Virus record (IMG/VR): IMGVR_UViG_3300037487_000581
Location: 1-64,000 of that record
DNA: 64,000 nt
From: a virus
Reading direction: 5' to 3' (one strand)
Part shown: positions 47,915-56,752 of the stretch, piece by piece
How positions within the stretch are numbered: position 1 is the stretch's first letter
Layout: every line of letters starts with the position of its first letter
The notes under the pieces: model-generated
What the model saw: the letters and a program-made list of their open reading frames with translations, nothing else
Databases searched by the model: none
Told to the model about the DNA's origin: nothing
Program-made: the position numbers and the translations under genes

Positions 47915-48228
47915 TAGAAAAACTCCCGCCAAGGTGTCTCAGGGAACACTTCATAGGGTTCAAATGAAGTAGGCAGTGGTTCCCCTGAAATGATCCTTGA
48001 ACAGACGTACCATCCCGGTTGTGCAGCCATCTCTGGGTAGGGCCCATCTGGTCCTTGAAGGGTCACGCCAGTTGGGGCATAGACAGTGCCCACGACGTCA
48101 ATTGCGTAGCGGTCTGTGTAACGAATAAAGAACGGCTCACCTTGTTCGTCTATCCCTGTCATCCCTGCTGCACTAGCTAGGGCGAAGGAGGTTTCCATAT
48201 CTGGGAATATAAAGAATCGTGTGTGCAT
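47914..48228 (-). CDS. Small late protein of unknown function
   Basis: 104 residues, MHTRFFIFPDMETSFALASA. Pattern QPGWYVCSRIISGEPLP and end TPWREFF; beta-rich, likely a small structural or fibre-associated protein. TAATG overlap with the mosaic gene. Confidence 0.7.
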   Translation of the reverse strand: MHTRFFIFPDMETSFALASAAGMTGIDEQGEPFFIRYTDRYAIDVVGTVYAPTGVTLQGPDGPYPEMAAQPGWYVCSRIISGEPLPTSFEPYEVFPETPWREFF

Positions 48229-48237
48229 GTTGGTTCC

Positions 48238-49491
48238 TTATGCTGACAGCACTTGCAGCGTGGCGTTAGTTAGACGCTGGGGGTAGTAGGTTAGGCTGCG
48301 TATGCTGTGTGAGCCGTTAACGCCTGAGCCGTGATCGCAAAAGCCGAACTTGGTTACAACCGGGATTGTTGCTACCGTATCTGTTTGCACAGTTGCTCCG
48401 TTGTGAGCCTGACCAACGTCGTTGGTCTTGTACCCAGTAGCTGTCTTGACAAACGTATTTGCTGTGATGGCTGCGGTTGAAAGTATCGCTTGTGCAACGC
48501 CTCCCTCCTGAATTGTTGAGTAGTAAGTGCCACTGCCGTTCTGTTTCAAAAGCGCAATGGTGTTGTTATTCGTACCATCATCCACATTCCACACTCGGTC
48601 AAACCCTGACGTTCCCGGCGATGCGCTGCTATACTTAGCAACAAACGTCCCCTCACTCTGGTTATACCAACTGGAGAAATTTGTACCTGTCATACTGGCA
48701 ATGTCAGCAGCACGGGTTAGAGCTATAGCCTCTGTTTTGATGTAGCTGGTGGGGAAGGTCCCTGCTTCAAGCTGTGCGCCCCAGATGTAAACGTAACCAG
48801 CAACAGCCTCAGTTGCGTTACCTGGATACACGCGAATCTGTGGGTTTGCTATAGAGATAGTGGCTGTTGCTGAGATACGCACCCACCCATTAGGAAGAAC
48901 ATAGGAGGCGAACGCCGATGCTGACCCTATTAGTGCTGTGAAGGTATTTAAAGAGAAATCATAGACACCTCGCACCAGTACAGACGGGGTTCCGTCAAAT
49001 ATATCAATACTAACTTTTCCTAGGTTACCATCTTTAACAAAGACTGAACCGGTATATGGGCCAACAGCCCCGGTGCTGGACTGCCCCCGTACTGCAAACG
49101 CATTTGCTGTTTTAGTTAGTCTGTCTGCAGTTACGTCTCCATATGGGGACGTAATATCGTTCGGTGTAACGGTGACGTTTGCGCTAAGCGTCCAAGCGCC
49201 ATTACCAAACGCCTCAGAATAAATAAGCAGATTGGTTCTTGCTTCCTCAATCAGCAACCCCAAACTCTCCCCATTAGCAGGGTTGTGGTTAAACCTAGCT
49301 ACACCATCTGCTGCTGTTTGCATCACCCCTGCTGCATCAAAGTAGGTGGCATTTGAAGCGCGAGTGAAGGTGATACGACCATCTAGTTGCTTTGTCTCGG
49401 CAAATGGTAAATTCAATGAAGGGGCCATAGAGTCCCCGTTAGATAGTAACGGCTTCCTATAAGGTATTCCTGAACCGATGCCGATTAGCAT
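48238..49491 (-). CDS. Phage spike/fibre protein with carbohydrate-binding-type domain
   Basis: 417 residues. The opening RITFTRASNATYFDAAG followed by LGLLIEEARTNLLIYSE is the phage 'head spike fibre' module found in many late proteins. Then beta-sandwich segments (GYVYIWGAQLEAGTFPTSYI) like carbohydrate-binding modules, and an end YYPQRLTNATLQVLS. Lies between coat and connector genes; probably a capsid spike. Codon use is GC-richer than neighbours. Confidence 0.8.
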   Translation of the reverse strand: MLIGIGSGIPYRKPLLSNGDSMAPSLNLPFAETKQLDGRITFTRASNATYFDAAGVMQTAADGVARFNHNPANGESLGLLIEEARTNLLIYSEAFGNGAWTLSANVTVTPNDITSPYGDVTADRLTKTANAFAVRGQSSTGAVGPYTGSVFVKDGNLGKVSIDIFDGTPSVLVRGVYDFSLNTFTALIGSASAFASYVLPNGWVRISATATISIANPQIRVYPGNATEAVAGYVYIWGAQLEAGTFPTSYIKTEAIALTRAADIASMTGTNFSSWYNQSEGTFVAKYSSASPGTSGFDRVWNVDDGTNNNTIALLKQNGSGTYYSTIQEGGVAQAILSTAAITANTFVKTATGYKTNDVGQAHNGATVQTDTVATIPVVTKFGFCDHGSGVNGSHSIRSLTYYPQRLTNATLQVLSA

Positions 49492-49492
49492 G

Positions 49493-49732
49493 TTAAACTC
49501 GCAACGCGATTATATCAGATGCAGTCGTTGCTGCCATAATTCTACCGTTTGTGAGTCGCAACGGTAACAGGCTCCCAGAAGAAACGTTTGTATAGGTAAC
49601 AACAGAGCTACCAGATTTATGTTTGATAGCCAAACTTCCACCAGTACCAACATAAATTCCTTCACATGAAACTTCAGTGCTGTCAGATTTAGTGACAGCG
49701 AACGCATCTGTTGCAGAAGAAGAAACAAGCAT
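49493..49732 (-). CDS. Small virion protein, duplicated module
   Basis: 79 residues, TAGGAG site. TKSDSTEVSCEGIYVGTGGSLA and NGRIMAATTASDIIAL match the C-terminal half of the protein at 47558-47914. Beta-rich, probably surface-exposed on the capsid. Confidence 0.75.
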   Translation of the reverse strand: MLVSSSATDAFAVTKSDSTEVSCEGIYVGTGGSLAIKHKSGSSVVTYTNVSSGSLLPLRLTNGRIMAATTASDIIALRV

Positions 49733-49751
49733 TTCATACTCCTAAAGCGAT

Positions 49752-49771
49752 TCTCCCGCCGAAGCGGGAGA
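49752..49771 (-). terminator. UUCG-type hairpin between late genes
   Basis: TCTCCCGC-CGAA-GCGGGAGA gives an eight-base stem with a UUCG loop in the leftward mRNA, between the genes at 49777 and 49732. Probably stabilises or attenuates capsid mRNA. Confidence 0.65.
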
Positions 49772-49776
49772 GTTGA

Positions 49777-50211
49777 TTACCGACTTGCGTAAACTACAGT
49801 TAAACGAAGCGTACCTTGAGTCGTTGTCGCAGCCGCATTAGCATCGATGGTGATGACAACAGAAGTATTAGTTCCGATATTAGCCATCGCTGCCAATTGA
49901 GCAACGGTCAATGCAACAGCGGCACGAGTCGTAGTAATGAGGTCGGCAGACGTCATGTACTCTGCACCAGCAGCCGCAGTTCCGACCGTAGTGGTCAAGT
50001 TAGCAATCGTACCCGTCGCAGCTACGACGGTGTCAACATAATACGCGATGATCTGCGAATTAGCGGGCAACGTAATCGTAGAACTGACTGCCGCATGAGA
50101 ACCTGCAACAGTTGAAACGGTAGTGGTTTTAGTCAAAACCACGTCACCCAAACAGGCGCAGGTTTGATCAGGACCGGAACCTGCTTGCAAAGGCTTAGTG
50201 AAATAGGTCAT
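49777..50211 (-). CDS. Probable capsid decoration or head protein
   Basis: 144 residues, AGGAGATTTAA leader. Thr/Ala/Val-rich beta protein (VLTKTTTVSTVAGSHAAVSS; ITIDANAAATTTQGTL). First gene after the coat gene and bounded by stable hairpins on both sides, implying high expression. Confidence 0.68.
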   Translation of the reverse strand: MTYFTKPLQAGSGPDQTCACLGDVVLTKTTTVSTVAGSHAAVSSTITLPANSQIIAYYVDTVVAATGTIANLTTTVGTAAAGAEYMTSADLITTTRAAVALTVAQLAAMANIGTNTSVVITIDANAAATTTQGTLRLTVVYASR

Positions 50212-50228
50212 TTAAATCTCCTAAAGTT

Positions 50229-50250
50229 CCTCAGGGCTTTCGCCCTGAGG
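50229..50250 (-). terminator. Strong hairpin after the coat gene
   Basis: CCTCAGGGC-TTTC-GCCCTGAGG, a nine-base perfect stem, starts eight bases beyond the coat gene stop. No U tract. Typical place for a partial terminator or stability element. Confidence 0.7.
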
Positions 50251-50257
50251 TTGGTCA

Positions 50258-51190
50258 TTAAACGCCAGCAGTTCCGAACAGAGCACGCCAGTCGGTCCAA
50301 CCAGAGCCATAACGCTCAGTAGACTTGTAGCGAACGCTATCGGTCTCGAAATCACCTTCCATGGATTTCTCCAAGGAACGACGTTTCAGAACCTTCAGAC
50401 CTTCCGGAGCATCGGTTTGGATAAACCAAGCGGTGGAACTGGTCATGCGGGACACAGAAGCAGTGTCACCAGACAGCATTGCGGTCGACTTGATCGCGTT
50501 GATGTCGTTGTTAGCAGTACCAGAACGCAGAACGCTCTTCAGGATAACCTCGGCTTGGAACACGTTGTCCGGAGAAATGATGAGTTTCTTCGGGGTGATG
50601 CGGATCTTCTTACCGTTAGCATCTTCTGCTTTACGGATTTGGATCAACATCTGTTCCAGAGAGGTTTGTGACAGAGCAGCAGCGGTTGCCAGCAAGTTAG
50701 AGCGGGAGGCACCACCAGCAGCGGCACCAGCAACGTCGATGTGAGCATTGGAAATCAGCTCGACGCCGTCACCACCCTTATAGCTCGAATTGAAAGCGCG
50801 ATTCAGGTGATTAGCCAGAACGGTTTCTTTGGTCTCAATCATAGACTGAGCCAAGTGTTTCGAGAAGGTGGTACCGATACGGATATGGTCGCCGTCTTCA
50901 ACCAAGACTTTGGTCAGAGCATAAGCCAGACCGTAGACCTTGTAGGTGTAACGCTGGACGAACAATTGACCACCAGACTGATAGGTAACGGCCATACCGT
51001 CCGGTAATTCGGGTGCAGCACCCATACCATACAGCATAACTTCTTCATGATAAGAGCGCGGCGTACCGGTCTCTTCAGTCATGAATTGTTTCCACTCGTC
51101 CTTACGTTGATCGTAGATACCATCGAACGATTTGTTAAGAATCGGCTCAACAATACTACGGAAATCACTAACGCGCATAGGGGTTGCCAT
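50258..51190 (-). CDS. Major capsid protein
   Basis: 310 residues, GGAG site. Assigned from content and place: it follows scaffold genes, has a phage coat-like acidic N-terminal region, a long spine-type helix segment (SLEQMLIQIRKAEDANGKK), IRITPKKLIISPDN and a C-terminal GLKVLKRRSLEKSMEGDF typical of HK97-fold coat proteins of podoviruses. Flanked by a strong 3' hairpin. Confidence 0.85.
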   Translation of the reverse strand: MATPMRVSDFRSIVEPILNKSFDGIYDQRKDEWKQFMTEETGTPRSYHEEVMLYGMGAAPELPDGMAVTYQSGGQLFVQRYTYKVYGLAYALTKVLVEDGDHIRIGTTFSKHLAQSMIETKETVLANHLNRAFNSSYKGGDGVELISNAHIDVAGAAAGGASRSNLLATAAALSQTSLEQMLIQIRKAEDANGKKIRITPKKLIISPDNVFQAEVILKSVLRSGTANNDINAIKSTAMLSGDTASVSRMTSSTAWFIQTDAPEGLKVLKRRSLEKSMEGDFETDSVRYKSTERYGSGWTDWRALFGTAGV

Positions 51191-51206
51191 GTGTCATTCT
51201 CCTTTA

Positions 51207-51845
51207 TTAAGTGCCAGCGGCGTTCTGAGCAGTACGGCCAGCGCGACCCAACTGCGGACTAGCGATACGAACGATACACAGCGGATAGGTGTCGGCTTGA
51301 CTGTTCTTAGCATCTTCGTGGAAGCCGAGCAGTTGGAACTGACCTTGTGCGTCATCAGCAATAGGACCAGTGGTCGTATTTAGCATCTGAGCAGAGAACT
51401 TAGTACCAGCAGCGGCGAAACCAATCATGTCGAACTGACCACCGATTTCGATAGTACCAACAGCACCATCGGCTTGAACTACAAACTCGTTCTGATCACC
51501 TTCGATAACCCAAGCAATCGCATTGGCGCTATCTTTGGTAGCAGTAGAAGCAGTCCAGGTGTCGACCTTAACTGGACGACCTTCGGAATCGGTATATTCG
51601 CAACCTACGAAAATACCCAAGACTGGAACACCAGAGGCGACCGTACCCGTACGAGTTTGGTCAGTGGTGGCAAGACCAACGGTTCCACCATTGGAGGTAG
51701 TACCGATAGTACCGAGGAGATTAACAGCATCGCCGGGTTGGAGAGTAACCGCATAACCAGACAACAGAGGGAACGGGCGAGCAACACCGTGTACCATCGG
51801 TTGACGAGCAAGGCGGAAACCAAATGGGGCGCTAGTAGCAGACAT
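51207..51845 (-). CDS. Probable head decoration/structural protein
   Basis: 212 residues. MSATSAPFGFRLARQPMVHG start, then a beta-rich body (PVLGIFVGCEYTDSEGRPV; GQFDMIGFAAAGTKFSAQML). Frequently found just before the coat gene in this phage group; likely head protein, function not established. Confidence 0.7.
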   Translation of the reverse strand: MSATSAPFGFRLARQPMVHGVARPFPLLSGYAVTLQPGDAVNLLGTIGTTSNGGTVGLATTDQTRTGTVASGVPVLGIFVGCEYTDSEGRPVKVDTWTASTATKDSANAIAWVIEGDQNEFVVQADGAVGTIEIGGQFDMIGFAAAGTKFSAQMLNTTTGPIADDAQGQFQLLGFHEDAKNSQADTYPLCIVRIASPQLGRAGRTAQNAAGT

Positions 51846-51856
51846 TTAGGTTCCTT

Positions 51857-52384
51857 TCAATTGAAAACAGGGATTTTTGCGTTTGACGAAAGGTTACGGA
51901 AACCTTCATCGTCTTGGTCGAATTGCCCCAACTTCTTACCACCGGAATCCTTAATAGCTTCAACGGCATTCGCCTTAATCCGCTCTTCTTCATCCATGGG
52001 TCGATAGTGGTGATATTCTTCCATGATCTCTTGATAAATATCTTGGGGAATCTGAAAGAGGATCATTTCATTCATCGAAACACAACCTTCATATTCACCA
52101 GACTTAGATCTATAGTGATCAAAACCGGGTATTTCTTCTGCTTTCACTGGAGTGTAACCCATGCGTTGCCGCTTGTAGATCGGGTCGTACTGATTAGTTG
52201 TCGAAAGCCATACATAATGCCAACCGGGTCGTGCTGGAGGGGTCGGCAAAGCCTCTTGGGAGAATTCTCTAAACATCCTACGACGTTCTTGAGAAGTAGA
52301 CATAACTGTTTCTGCAGTAGCACGTTCGTCATTGCGAGTATTACGCGAAACTACATCATTCTTTTTAACCATTCGTTCATCCAT
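51857..52384 (-). CDS. Late protein between scaffold and coat
   Basis: 175 residues, AAGGAG site. Basic N-terminus, RPGWHYVWLSTTNQYDPIYK and GYTPVKAEEIPG, then a helical acidic tail (KLGQFDQDDEGF). Common in P22/SU10-type head operons; perhaps a head-assembly factor. Confidence 0.7.
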   Translation of the reverse strand: MDERMVKKNDVVSRNTRNDERATAETVMSTSQERRRMFREFSQEALPTPPARPGWHYVWLSTTNQYDPIYKRQRMGYTPVKAEEIPGFDHYRSKSGEYEGCVSMNEMILFQIPQDIYQEIMEEYHHYRPMDEEERIKANAVEAIKDSGGKKLGQFDQDDEGFRNLSSNAKIPVFN

Positions 52385-52396
52385 TTTGATATCTCC

Positions 52397-53368
52397 TTAA
52401 CGTGACTGTTTATCGTAATCCATGTAGGCTTTAATCATTTCCCGACGTAACGTCGGGTCTTCCCAAGCACCTGCTTCTCTAATCGCTTTTACACGATCTG
52501 GTGAAAGCCTGTAACCTGCCGATGGTCTACTTGTAGAACTACTTCCTTCAGTCGGTGGTCTAGAGTTACCTCCATTGTTTGAACTATTGCCGCCAGTATA
52601 GCTCCCATTTGAGCTATTTGCAAATCGATGTGGCATATATTTTTTGAGCCGGGTATCCAATTCTTGCCAATATTCAGGTTGACGAGGATCCCAACCTTCT
52701 TCAGCGAGCATATTATCCACTGTCAAAACAACACGGCTATCCGGATCACGACCACTTGGGTCATACCAATTCTTATCCTTTGTCCAGTTCTGGGCATTGC
52801 GGGCGATAGTTTGGTCAAGTGGTTGCTTGGGTCGCTGCGACATCTTCTGAGCGACTGTTTGCTTAACCCTAGCCAAATCTTCAGCACGCTTACGAGCGGC
52901 ATAGTAAAGTTCAGTAGCGTCAACTGCCGCCTCACCGTTACCTTCTTGGGTGGCTTGCGCCATTGCTTGACGAGCCAATTGGAGCGCCTCATTGGCATCA
53001 GAAATAGCTTTATCAATTTGGGCAACACCGGATTGAACATTGCGATGCTCAACTGTGTTCTTCCAGGTATTAACTTCTTCTAATTGACGACGTAATGAGT
53101 CAATTTCGCGCTTGTATGAATCTTCTTTTTCACGAACATGACGTTTCTTTTCTTGACGTTCATTTCTGCGGCGCTCACGAATAGCTTCACGTTCTTCGGG
53201 GGTTTTATCCTGATGAAGTTCGTCTTCTTTACGATCTTCCTCTTCCTCAGGTGTTTCTTCTTTAACAACTACTTGCGGCTTCTCACCAAGTTCAATTAGG
53301 TCTTGATCAAGTAGATTTTGATCTTCAGAAGATACAACTGGTTCTTCAATTACAATGTCTTCGGCCAT
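52397..53368 (-). CDS. Capsid scaffold protein
   Basis: 323 residues, acidic N-terminus, long charged coiled coil (EEREAIRERRRNERQEKKRH to EIDSLRRQLEEVNTWKN), disordered Ser/Asn/Gly-rich stretch around 245-285 and a basic helical C-terminus (SPDRVKAIREAGAWEDP to KAYMDYDKQSR) as used by P22 scaffold to bind coat. Located directly ahead of the coat genes. Length fits. Confidence 0.85.
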   Translation of the reverse strand: MAEDIVIEEPVVSSEDQNLLDQDLIELGEKPQVVVKEETPEEEEDRKEDELHQDKTPEEREAIRERRRNERQEKKRHVREKEDSYKREIDSLRRQLEEVNTWKNTVEHRNVQSGVAQIDKAISDANEALQLARQAMAQATQEGNGEAAVDATELYYAARKRAEDLARVKQTVAQKMSQRPKQPLDQTIARNAQNWTKDKNWYDPSGRDPDSRVVLTVDNMLAEEGWDPRQPEYWQELDTRLKKYMPHRFANSSNGSYTGGNSSNNGGNSRPPTEGSSSTSRPSAGYRLSPDRVKAIREAGAWEDPTLRREMIKAYMDYDKQSR

Positions 53369-53385
53369 ACGATTCTCCTTCAGAA

Positions 53386-53802
53386 TCAGCGGTTAATATA
53401 CTCGTGTTGTGAATTCAATGGGTCACCTTTGATTTTAGCAATCAACTCGTGATCATTGATTAACATGAACAATGCGGGTTCTTCGGGTTCGTTTGTAATC
53501 GCAACTTCAAAGCGATCACCACCATACTTAGGAACACGAACAAACGAACCAACGTCAGCCCATACGCCTTCCGGCCACGATTCCAATGTATCTTTCTTTT
53601 TGAAAGCCAATGCGCCAAGTGCGACAACTTTAGCGACTTGCGTATTGAACTTTTCAAATTCACGGGTCTCACCAGCAAGGACAATTCCCGAAGCAGTGGT
53701 GCGCTTTACCCGACGTAATTGAACAAGTACACGACCGCCAAGCGGTTCGATACCTGAATCTACATCTGGAAATGCCCAATTGATATCTTTACTATTTTCC
53801 AT
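53386..53802 (-). CDS. GroES-like co-chaperonin
   Basis: 138 residues from MENSKDINWAFPDV at 53802; AAGGAA upstream (a TTG one codon earlier is unlikely). GroES fold: IEPLGGRVLVQLRR, TASGIVLAG (mobile loop), AKVVALGALAF and VGSFVRVPKYGGDRFEV. It should cap the host GroEL and help fold the coat protein, as T4 gp31 does. Located next to scaffold and coat genes. Confidence 0.88.
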   Translation of the reverse strand: MENSKDINWAFPDVDSGIEPLGGRVLVQLRRVKRTTASGIVLAGETREFEKFNTQVAKVVALGALAFKKKDTLESWPEGVWADVGSFVRVPKYGGDRFEVAITNEPEEPALFMLINDHELIAKIKGDPLNSQHEYINR

Positions 53803-53822
53803 CAAACTTCCTTTCGAAGTTA

Positions 53823-53996
53823 TTAATCGTCCTGATCGCTCTCAAGCTCCGTTAAGATTTGAATAGCTTCCTTTAGGCCATTGTACTGACCAACCCGCTC
53901 ACGATAGGACGCAAAATCGTTAGCGGGAAACTCTAATACACTTTTCTCAAGTTCATTCAAACGTGCAAAAAGCGCATTTAGTTGTCTATTCTCCAT
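53823..53996 (-). CDS. Small helical late protein
   Basis: 57 residues, MENRQLNALFARLNELEKSV, coiled coil, then FASYRERVGQYNGLKEA and an acidic end. Coupled (TAATG) to the peptide upstream. Unknown. Confidence 0.65.
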   Translation of the reverse strand: MENRQLNALFARLNELEKSVLEFPANDFASYRERVGQYNGLKEAIQILTELESDQDD

Positions 53997-54043
53997 TACT
54001 TCTTTTTCGGAGGTTTGACGGTTTTCTTAGTCTTACAAGGCAT
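53996..54043 (-). CDS. 15-residue lysine-rich peptide
   Basis: MPCKTKKTVKPPKKK with a full AGGAGAAATGAA leader and TAATG coupling to the gene at 53823-53996. Seven lysines. Strong site and overlap argue it is translated. Confidence 0.5.
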   Translation of the reverse strand: MPCKTKKTVKPPKKK

Positions 54044-54076
54044 TTCATTTCTCCTATGTTGAAAATTTAGTGTAGC

Positions 54077-54628
54077 TCAAGCGGCGAGCAAAAGCAACAT
54101 TGTCTCATCATTCTTACGCCGCTTTTTAATTTTAGCTTCCTTAATGACCTTGGCTTTTACAAACTCTTCATAAGCAACGACCAACGGTGTTATTTCATCT
54201 TTCTCAATCTTTATTTCTTTAGGTTTAATCGGTTTTAAACGGTTGAACGGCGATTTGTTTACTTCGTCAATAATCGCATCGATTTCATTTAAAATAGCGG
54301 CATTTTCAGCCTCCATTTTAAATACCGGAGCATAACGGGGTAGGCTAGGGTAAGGGCTACTTTGCTCAATACGCCTTGCTGCACGTCGAATAGCCTTGGG
54401 TTTTGGCTTTTTGCTTACCAAAAGTGGGACTTTTGGTACAGCAACAGGTTCTTCTTTAATTAACCCGCGTTTCTTATGGTCTTCTTCAATTGACTTGGCA
54501 TACAGTTCGTACATCCAAAGACGCGTTGTACCTGAACGAACTGAGGATTCAGCTATATCTTTTCCAAGACCCATCGCGACAATGGCTCCTGCTATTGGAG
54601 ATAGGCCAAAACCACGTGCGACAATCAT
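54077..54628 (-). CDS. Lys-rich late protein of unknown function
   Basis: 183 residues. A short hydrophobic start (GFGLSPIAGAIVAMGLG), then basic helices with Pro-Lys repeats (VSKKPKPKAIRRAARRIEQ; KPIKPKEIKIEKDE) and KIKKRRKNDE near the end. Possibly DNA-binding or virion internal. ATGA-coupled to the repeat protein. Confidence 0.65.
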   Translation of the reverse strand: MIVARGFGLSPIAGAIVAMGLGKDIAESSVRSGTTRLWMYELYAKSIEEDHKKRGLIKEEPVAVPKVPLLVSKKPKPKAIRRAARRIEQSSPYPSLPRYAPVFKMEAENAAILNEIDAIIDEVNKSPFNRLKPIKPKEIKIEKDEITPLVVAYEEFVKAKVIKEAKIKKRRKNDETMLLLLAA

Positions 54629-55671
54629 TGCAGTCTTTCTCTAACCTCAGCACCTTGACCACGATAATTCTGTGTCTCAGTTGCATTTTCATATAGTTGT
54701 GCAGTTAGATACGGAGTTGTACCGTCGTCTGCATAAACTGTCATGACACCTGTTGTTGGGTTAGTGACGGTCTTATTACGAAGGATGCGTGAACAAATTT
54801 CCATTTTGTCACTCAACGAAATCGCTGTACTATGTGCCCAAACAGCATCAGATATTTCTGTCGTGGTTGGGATCATCAGATGCTCCTGTAGATATGCGAG
54901 TTCTTCCGGTGTAAATAGGTCTGAACTGGGGACATAAACACTTAACGTCGCAGCCGCACCAGTGTAACTATAAACCCCAGACTGAGCATACAACGAAACA
55001 CCAATAGTCAGTGTCGTTGAAAATCCGTTTAGCGTATAGACCGCAGGATTAGCTGTTAATACCAGATCCTTCGTGGTTGTCGCTGCGCCCCCAGTATAGC
55101 TATAACTCGCAGGACTTGCAACCAACGTAAGAGCCTGTACCGTTGTTGCTGCGTATCCGGTGTAGGTGTAGGTCGCGGGGTCTGCACTTAATGTACCGCC
55201 AACGACTGAACTTAACGTCGCCGCCGCACCCGTGTAACTATACGTCGCAGGGCTGGCTGTGATCGTTAGGTCTTTTGTCGTTGTTGCCGCTGCCCCGGTG
55301 TATGTGTACGTCGCGGGGTCTGCGCTCAACATCGACCCGGTTACTGAACTCAGTGTCGCTGCTGCGCCCGTGTATGTGTAGGTCGCTGGACTCGCTGTGA
55401 GCGTCAACGCCTTGATAGTGGTCGCTGTCGCCCCGGTGTAGGTATACGTGGCGGGACTTGCAGTGAACGATACGGCCCGTGTTGTTGTCGCTGCTGCGCC
55501 TGTGTAGGTGTAGGTCGCTGGACTGGCGACCAGACTGACCGCAACGACGTTGGTTACGGCGGCAGGGGTGTACGTGTAGCTACCCGCTCCTGCGGTAAGG
55601 CTGACCGCAGTGCTACCACCAGAAGCGGCGGTATCAAACGCTACATACGATACCCGTACATCAATCGTCAT
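54625..55671 (-). CDS. Tandem-repeat virion protein (SPATYTYTG repeats)
   Basis: 348 residues. About ten repeats of the core A(S/D)PATYTYTGAAAT separated by short linkers cover roughly residues 25-250, beta-strand rich. After them a folded end (ELAYLQEHLMIPTTTEISDA, then NPTTGVMTVYADDGTTPYLT) as in phage tail-associated proteins. The DNA repeats (54.94-55.61 kb) vary in sequence, so they are not recent copies. Probably a fibrous or stalk-forming virion part. Confidence 0.78.
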   Translation of the reverse strand: MTIDVRVSYVAFDTAASGGSTAVSLTAGAGSYTYTPAAVTNVVAVSLVASPATYTYTGAAATTTRAVSFTASPATYTYTGATATTIKALTLTASPATYTYTGAAATLSSVTGSMLSADPATYTYTGAAATTTKDLTITASPATYSYTGAAATLSSVVGGTLSADPATYTYTGYAATTVQALTLVASPASYSYTGGAATTTKDLVLTANPAVYTLNGFSTTLTIGVSLYAQSGVYSYTGAAATLSVYVPSSDLFTPEELAYLQEHLMIPTTTEISDAVWAHSTAISLSDKMEICSRILRNKTVTNPTTGVMTVYADDGTTPYLTAQLYENATETQNYRGQGAEVRERLQ

Positions 55672-56750
55672 TCATCAGCCTCCAGTTGAACGTGGAGCGA
55701 TGAGTAATCGGTAATCGCATCACACTCGCCAGAGGTCAGCGTGATTGGGTAATCCTCGTAGCTGCTGGTCAGCCCGGTGATCGTGCGTGTGGCGATGGTT
55801 GTTGTGTCTTGTTTTAGCGTGGCGACGAGAGTGTTGCCGTTGTCACTCTTAGCTCTGATCGTCAGCACTTGCCCACTCGACGTGCCGGGGTCGGTAACAG
55901 CAGAGAGCGCAAGGTCGCACGTCGCTGGCTCAGTTGCGCTGATGTAGTCTGCGTCGTCTGCTACGGGTTCATCGACGAGGGAATAGAGCGGGGCGTCTGG
56001 CTGGCTGAAGGGGGTGCGAGAGGGTTGTTGTTTGAAGATTTGCCAGGGGTTCGCAGCCAGCCCTGGTAATAAATGAGGTGGTGTGTACTCCCGCTTTGCC
56101 GCTAGTAATGCCACATACATAGTGTTGTATGAACTACTCGTTAAATAGGCTGCGGTTACGTTCTGTAAGTAATAATTGCCTGTTCTTTGTACGGATATTA
56201 TCTTCCCTGTGGAATTATCTCTTACACACAAATTCCAAAGTCTATTTCCACCCGCATCGTCATAAAACGACATTACTATTGTTGAGTAACCAACAGGAGA
56301 ATCACCGGCTTCGAGTTCTGTTCCGTAGGGGAAAACTCCAGCACCTCTATATGTTGAAGTTAGATGTTGTTTAAAACCTAACCCCCACCCTTTAGTTCCT
56401 GATACACCAAAAAAAAGGCCTCCTTCGTATGCTGAAGTCCAATTAGTTCTATCAGTTTTTGCTATGGCTATATAGGTCATCATCCCAGTCAGAGGGAATG
56501 ATGCTTGAAGTTGAATATGCGCCGCTCCTACGTCTATTTTATGCACCAACCCAATAGGGCTTGTCACTAACGAATGCCCAGTAGGAAGGGCTATATCCCC
56601 AGGTAAATACGTTACATATTTATTATCTCTCTCCACCCTACCCTGCGGCTGCGTATATGTCTTCCTCGGCAATATCAGCGACGCTGACCCACCCTTAACA
56701 CTCGGTGTCCAGCCTGTAACGAGGTCAGCACTTGGGCGCGCGATGGACAT
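55668..56750 (-). CDS. Late structural protein of unknown function
   Basis: 360 residues. Beta-sandwich-like middle (SFPLTGMMTYIAIAKTDRTN; LWNLCVRDNSTGKII), then a recognisable LLPGLAANPWQIFKQQPSRT, common near the end of phage appendage domains, and an Asp/Ser-rich C-terminal domain (VLTIRAKSDNGNTLVATLK). GC-richer than replication genes. Overlaps its neighbour by ATGA. Confidence 0.7.
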   Translation of the reverse strand: MSIARPSADLVTGWTPSVKGGSASLILPRKTYTQPQGRVERDNKYVTYLPGDIALPTGHSLVTSPIGLVHKIDVGAAHIQLQASFPLTGMMTYIAIAKTDRTNWTSAYEGGLFFGVSGTKGWGLGFKQHLTSTYRGAGVFPYGTELEAGDSPVGYSTIVMSFYDDAGGNRLWNLCVRDNSTGKIISVQRTGNYYLQNVTAAYLTSSSYNTMYVALLAAKREYTPPHLLPGLAANPWQIFKQQPSRTPFSQPDAPLYSLVDEPVADDADYISATEPATCDLALSAVTDPGTSSGQVLTIRAKSDNGNTLVATLKQDTTTIATRTITGLTSSYEDYPITLTSGECDAITDYSSLHVQLEADE

Positions 56751-56752
56751 TA

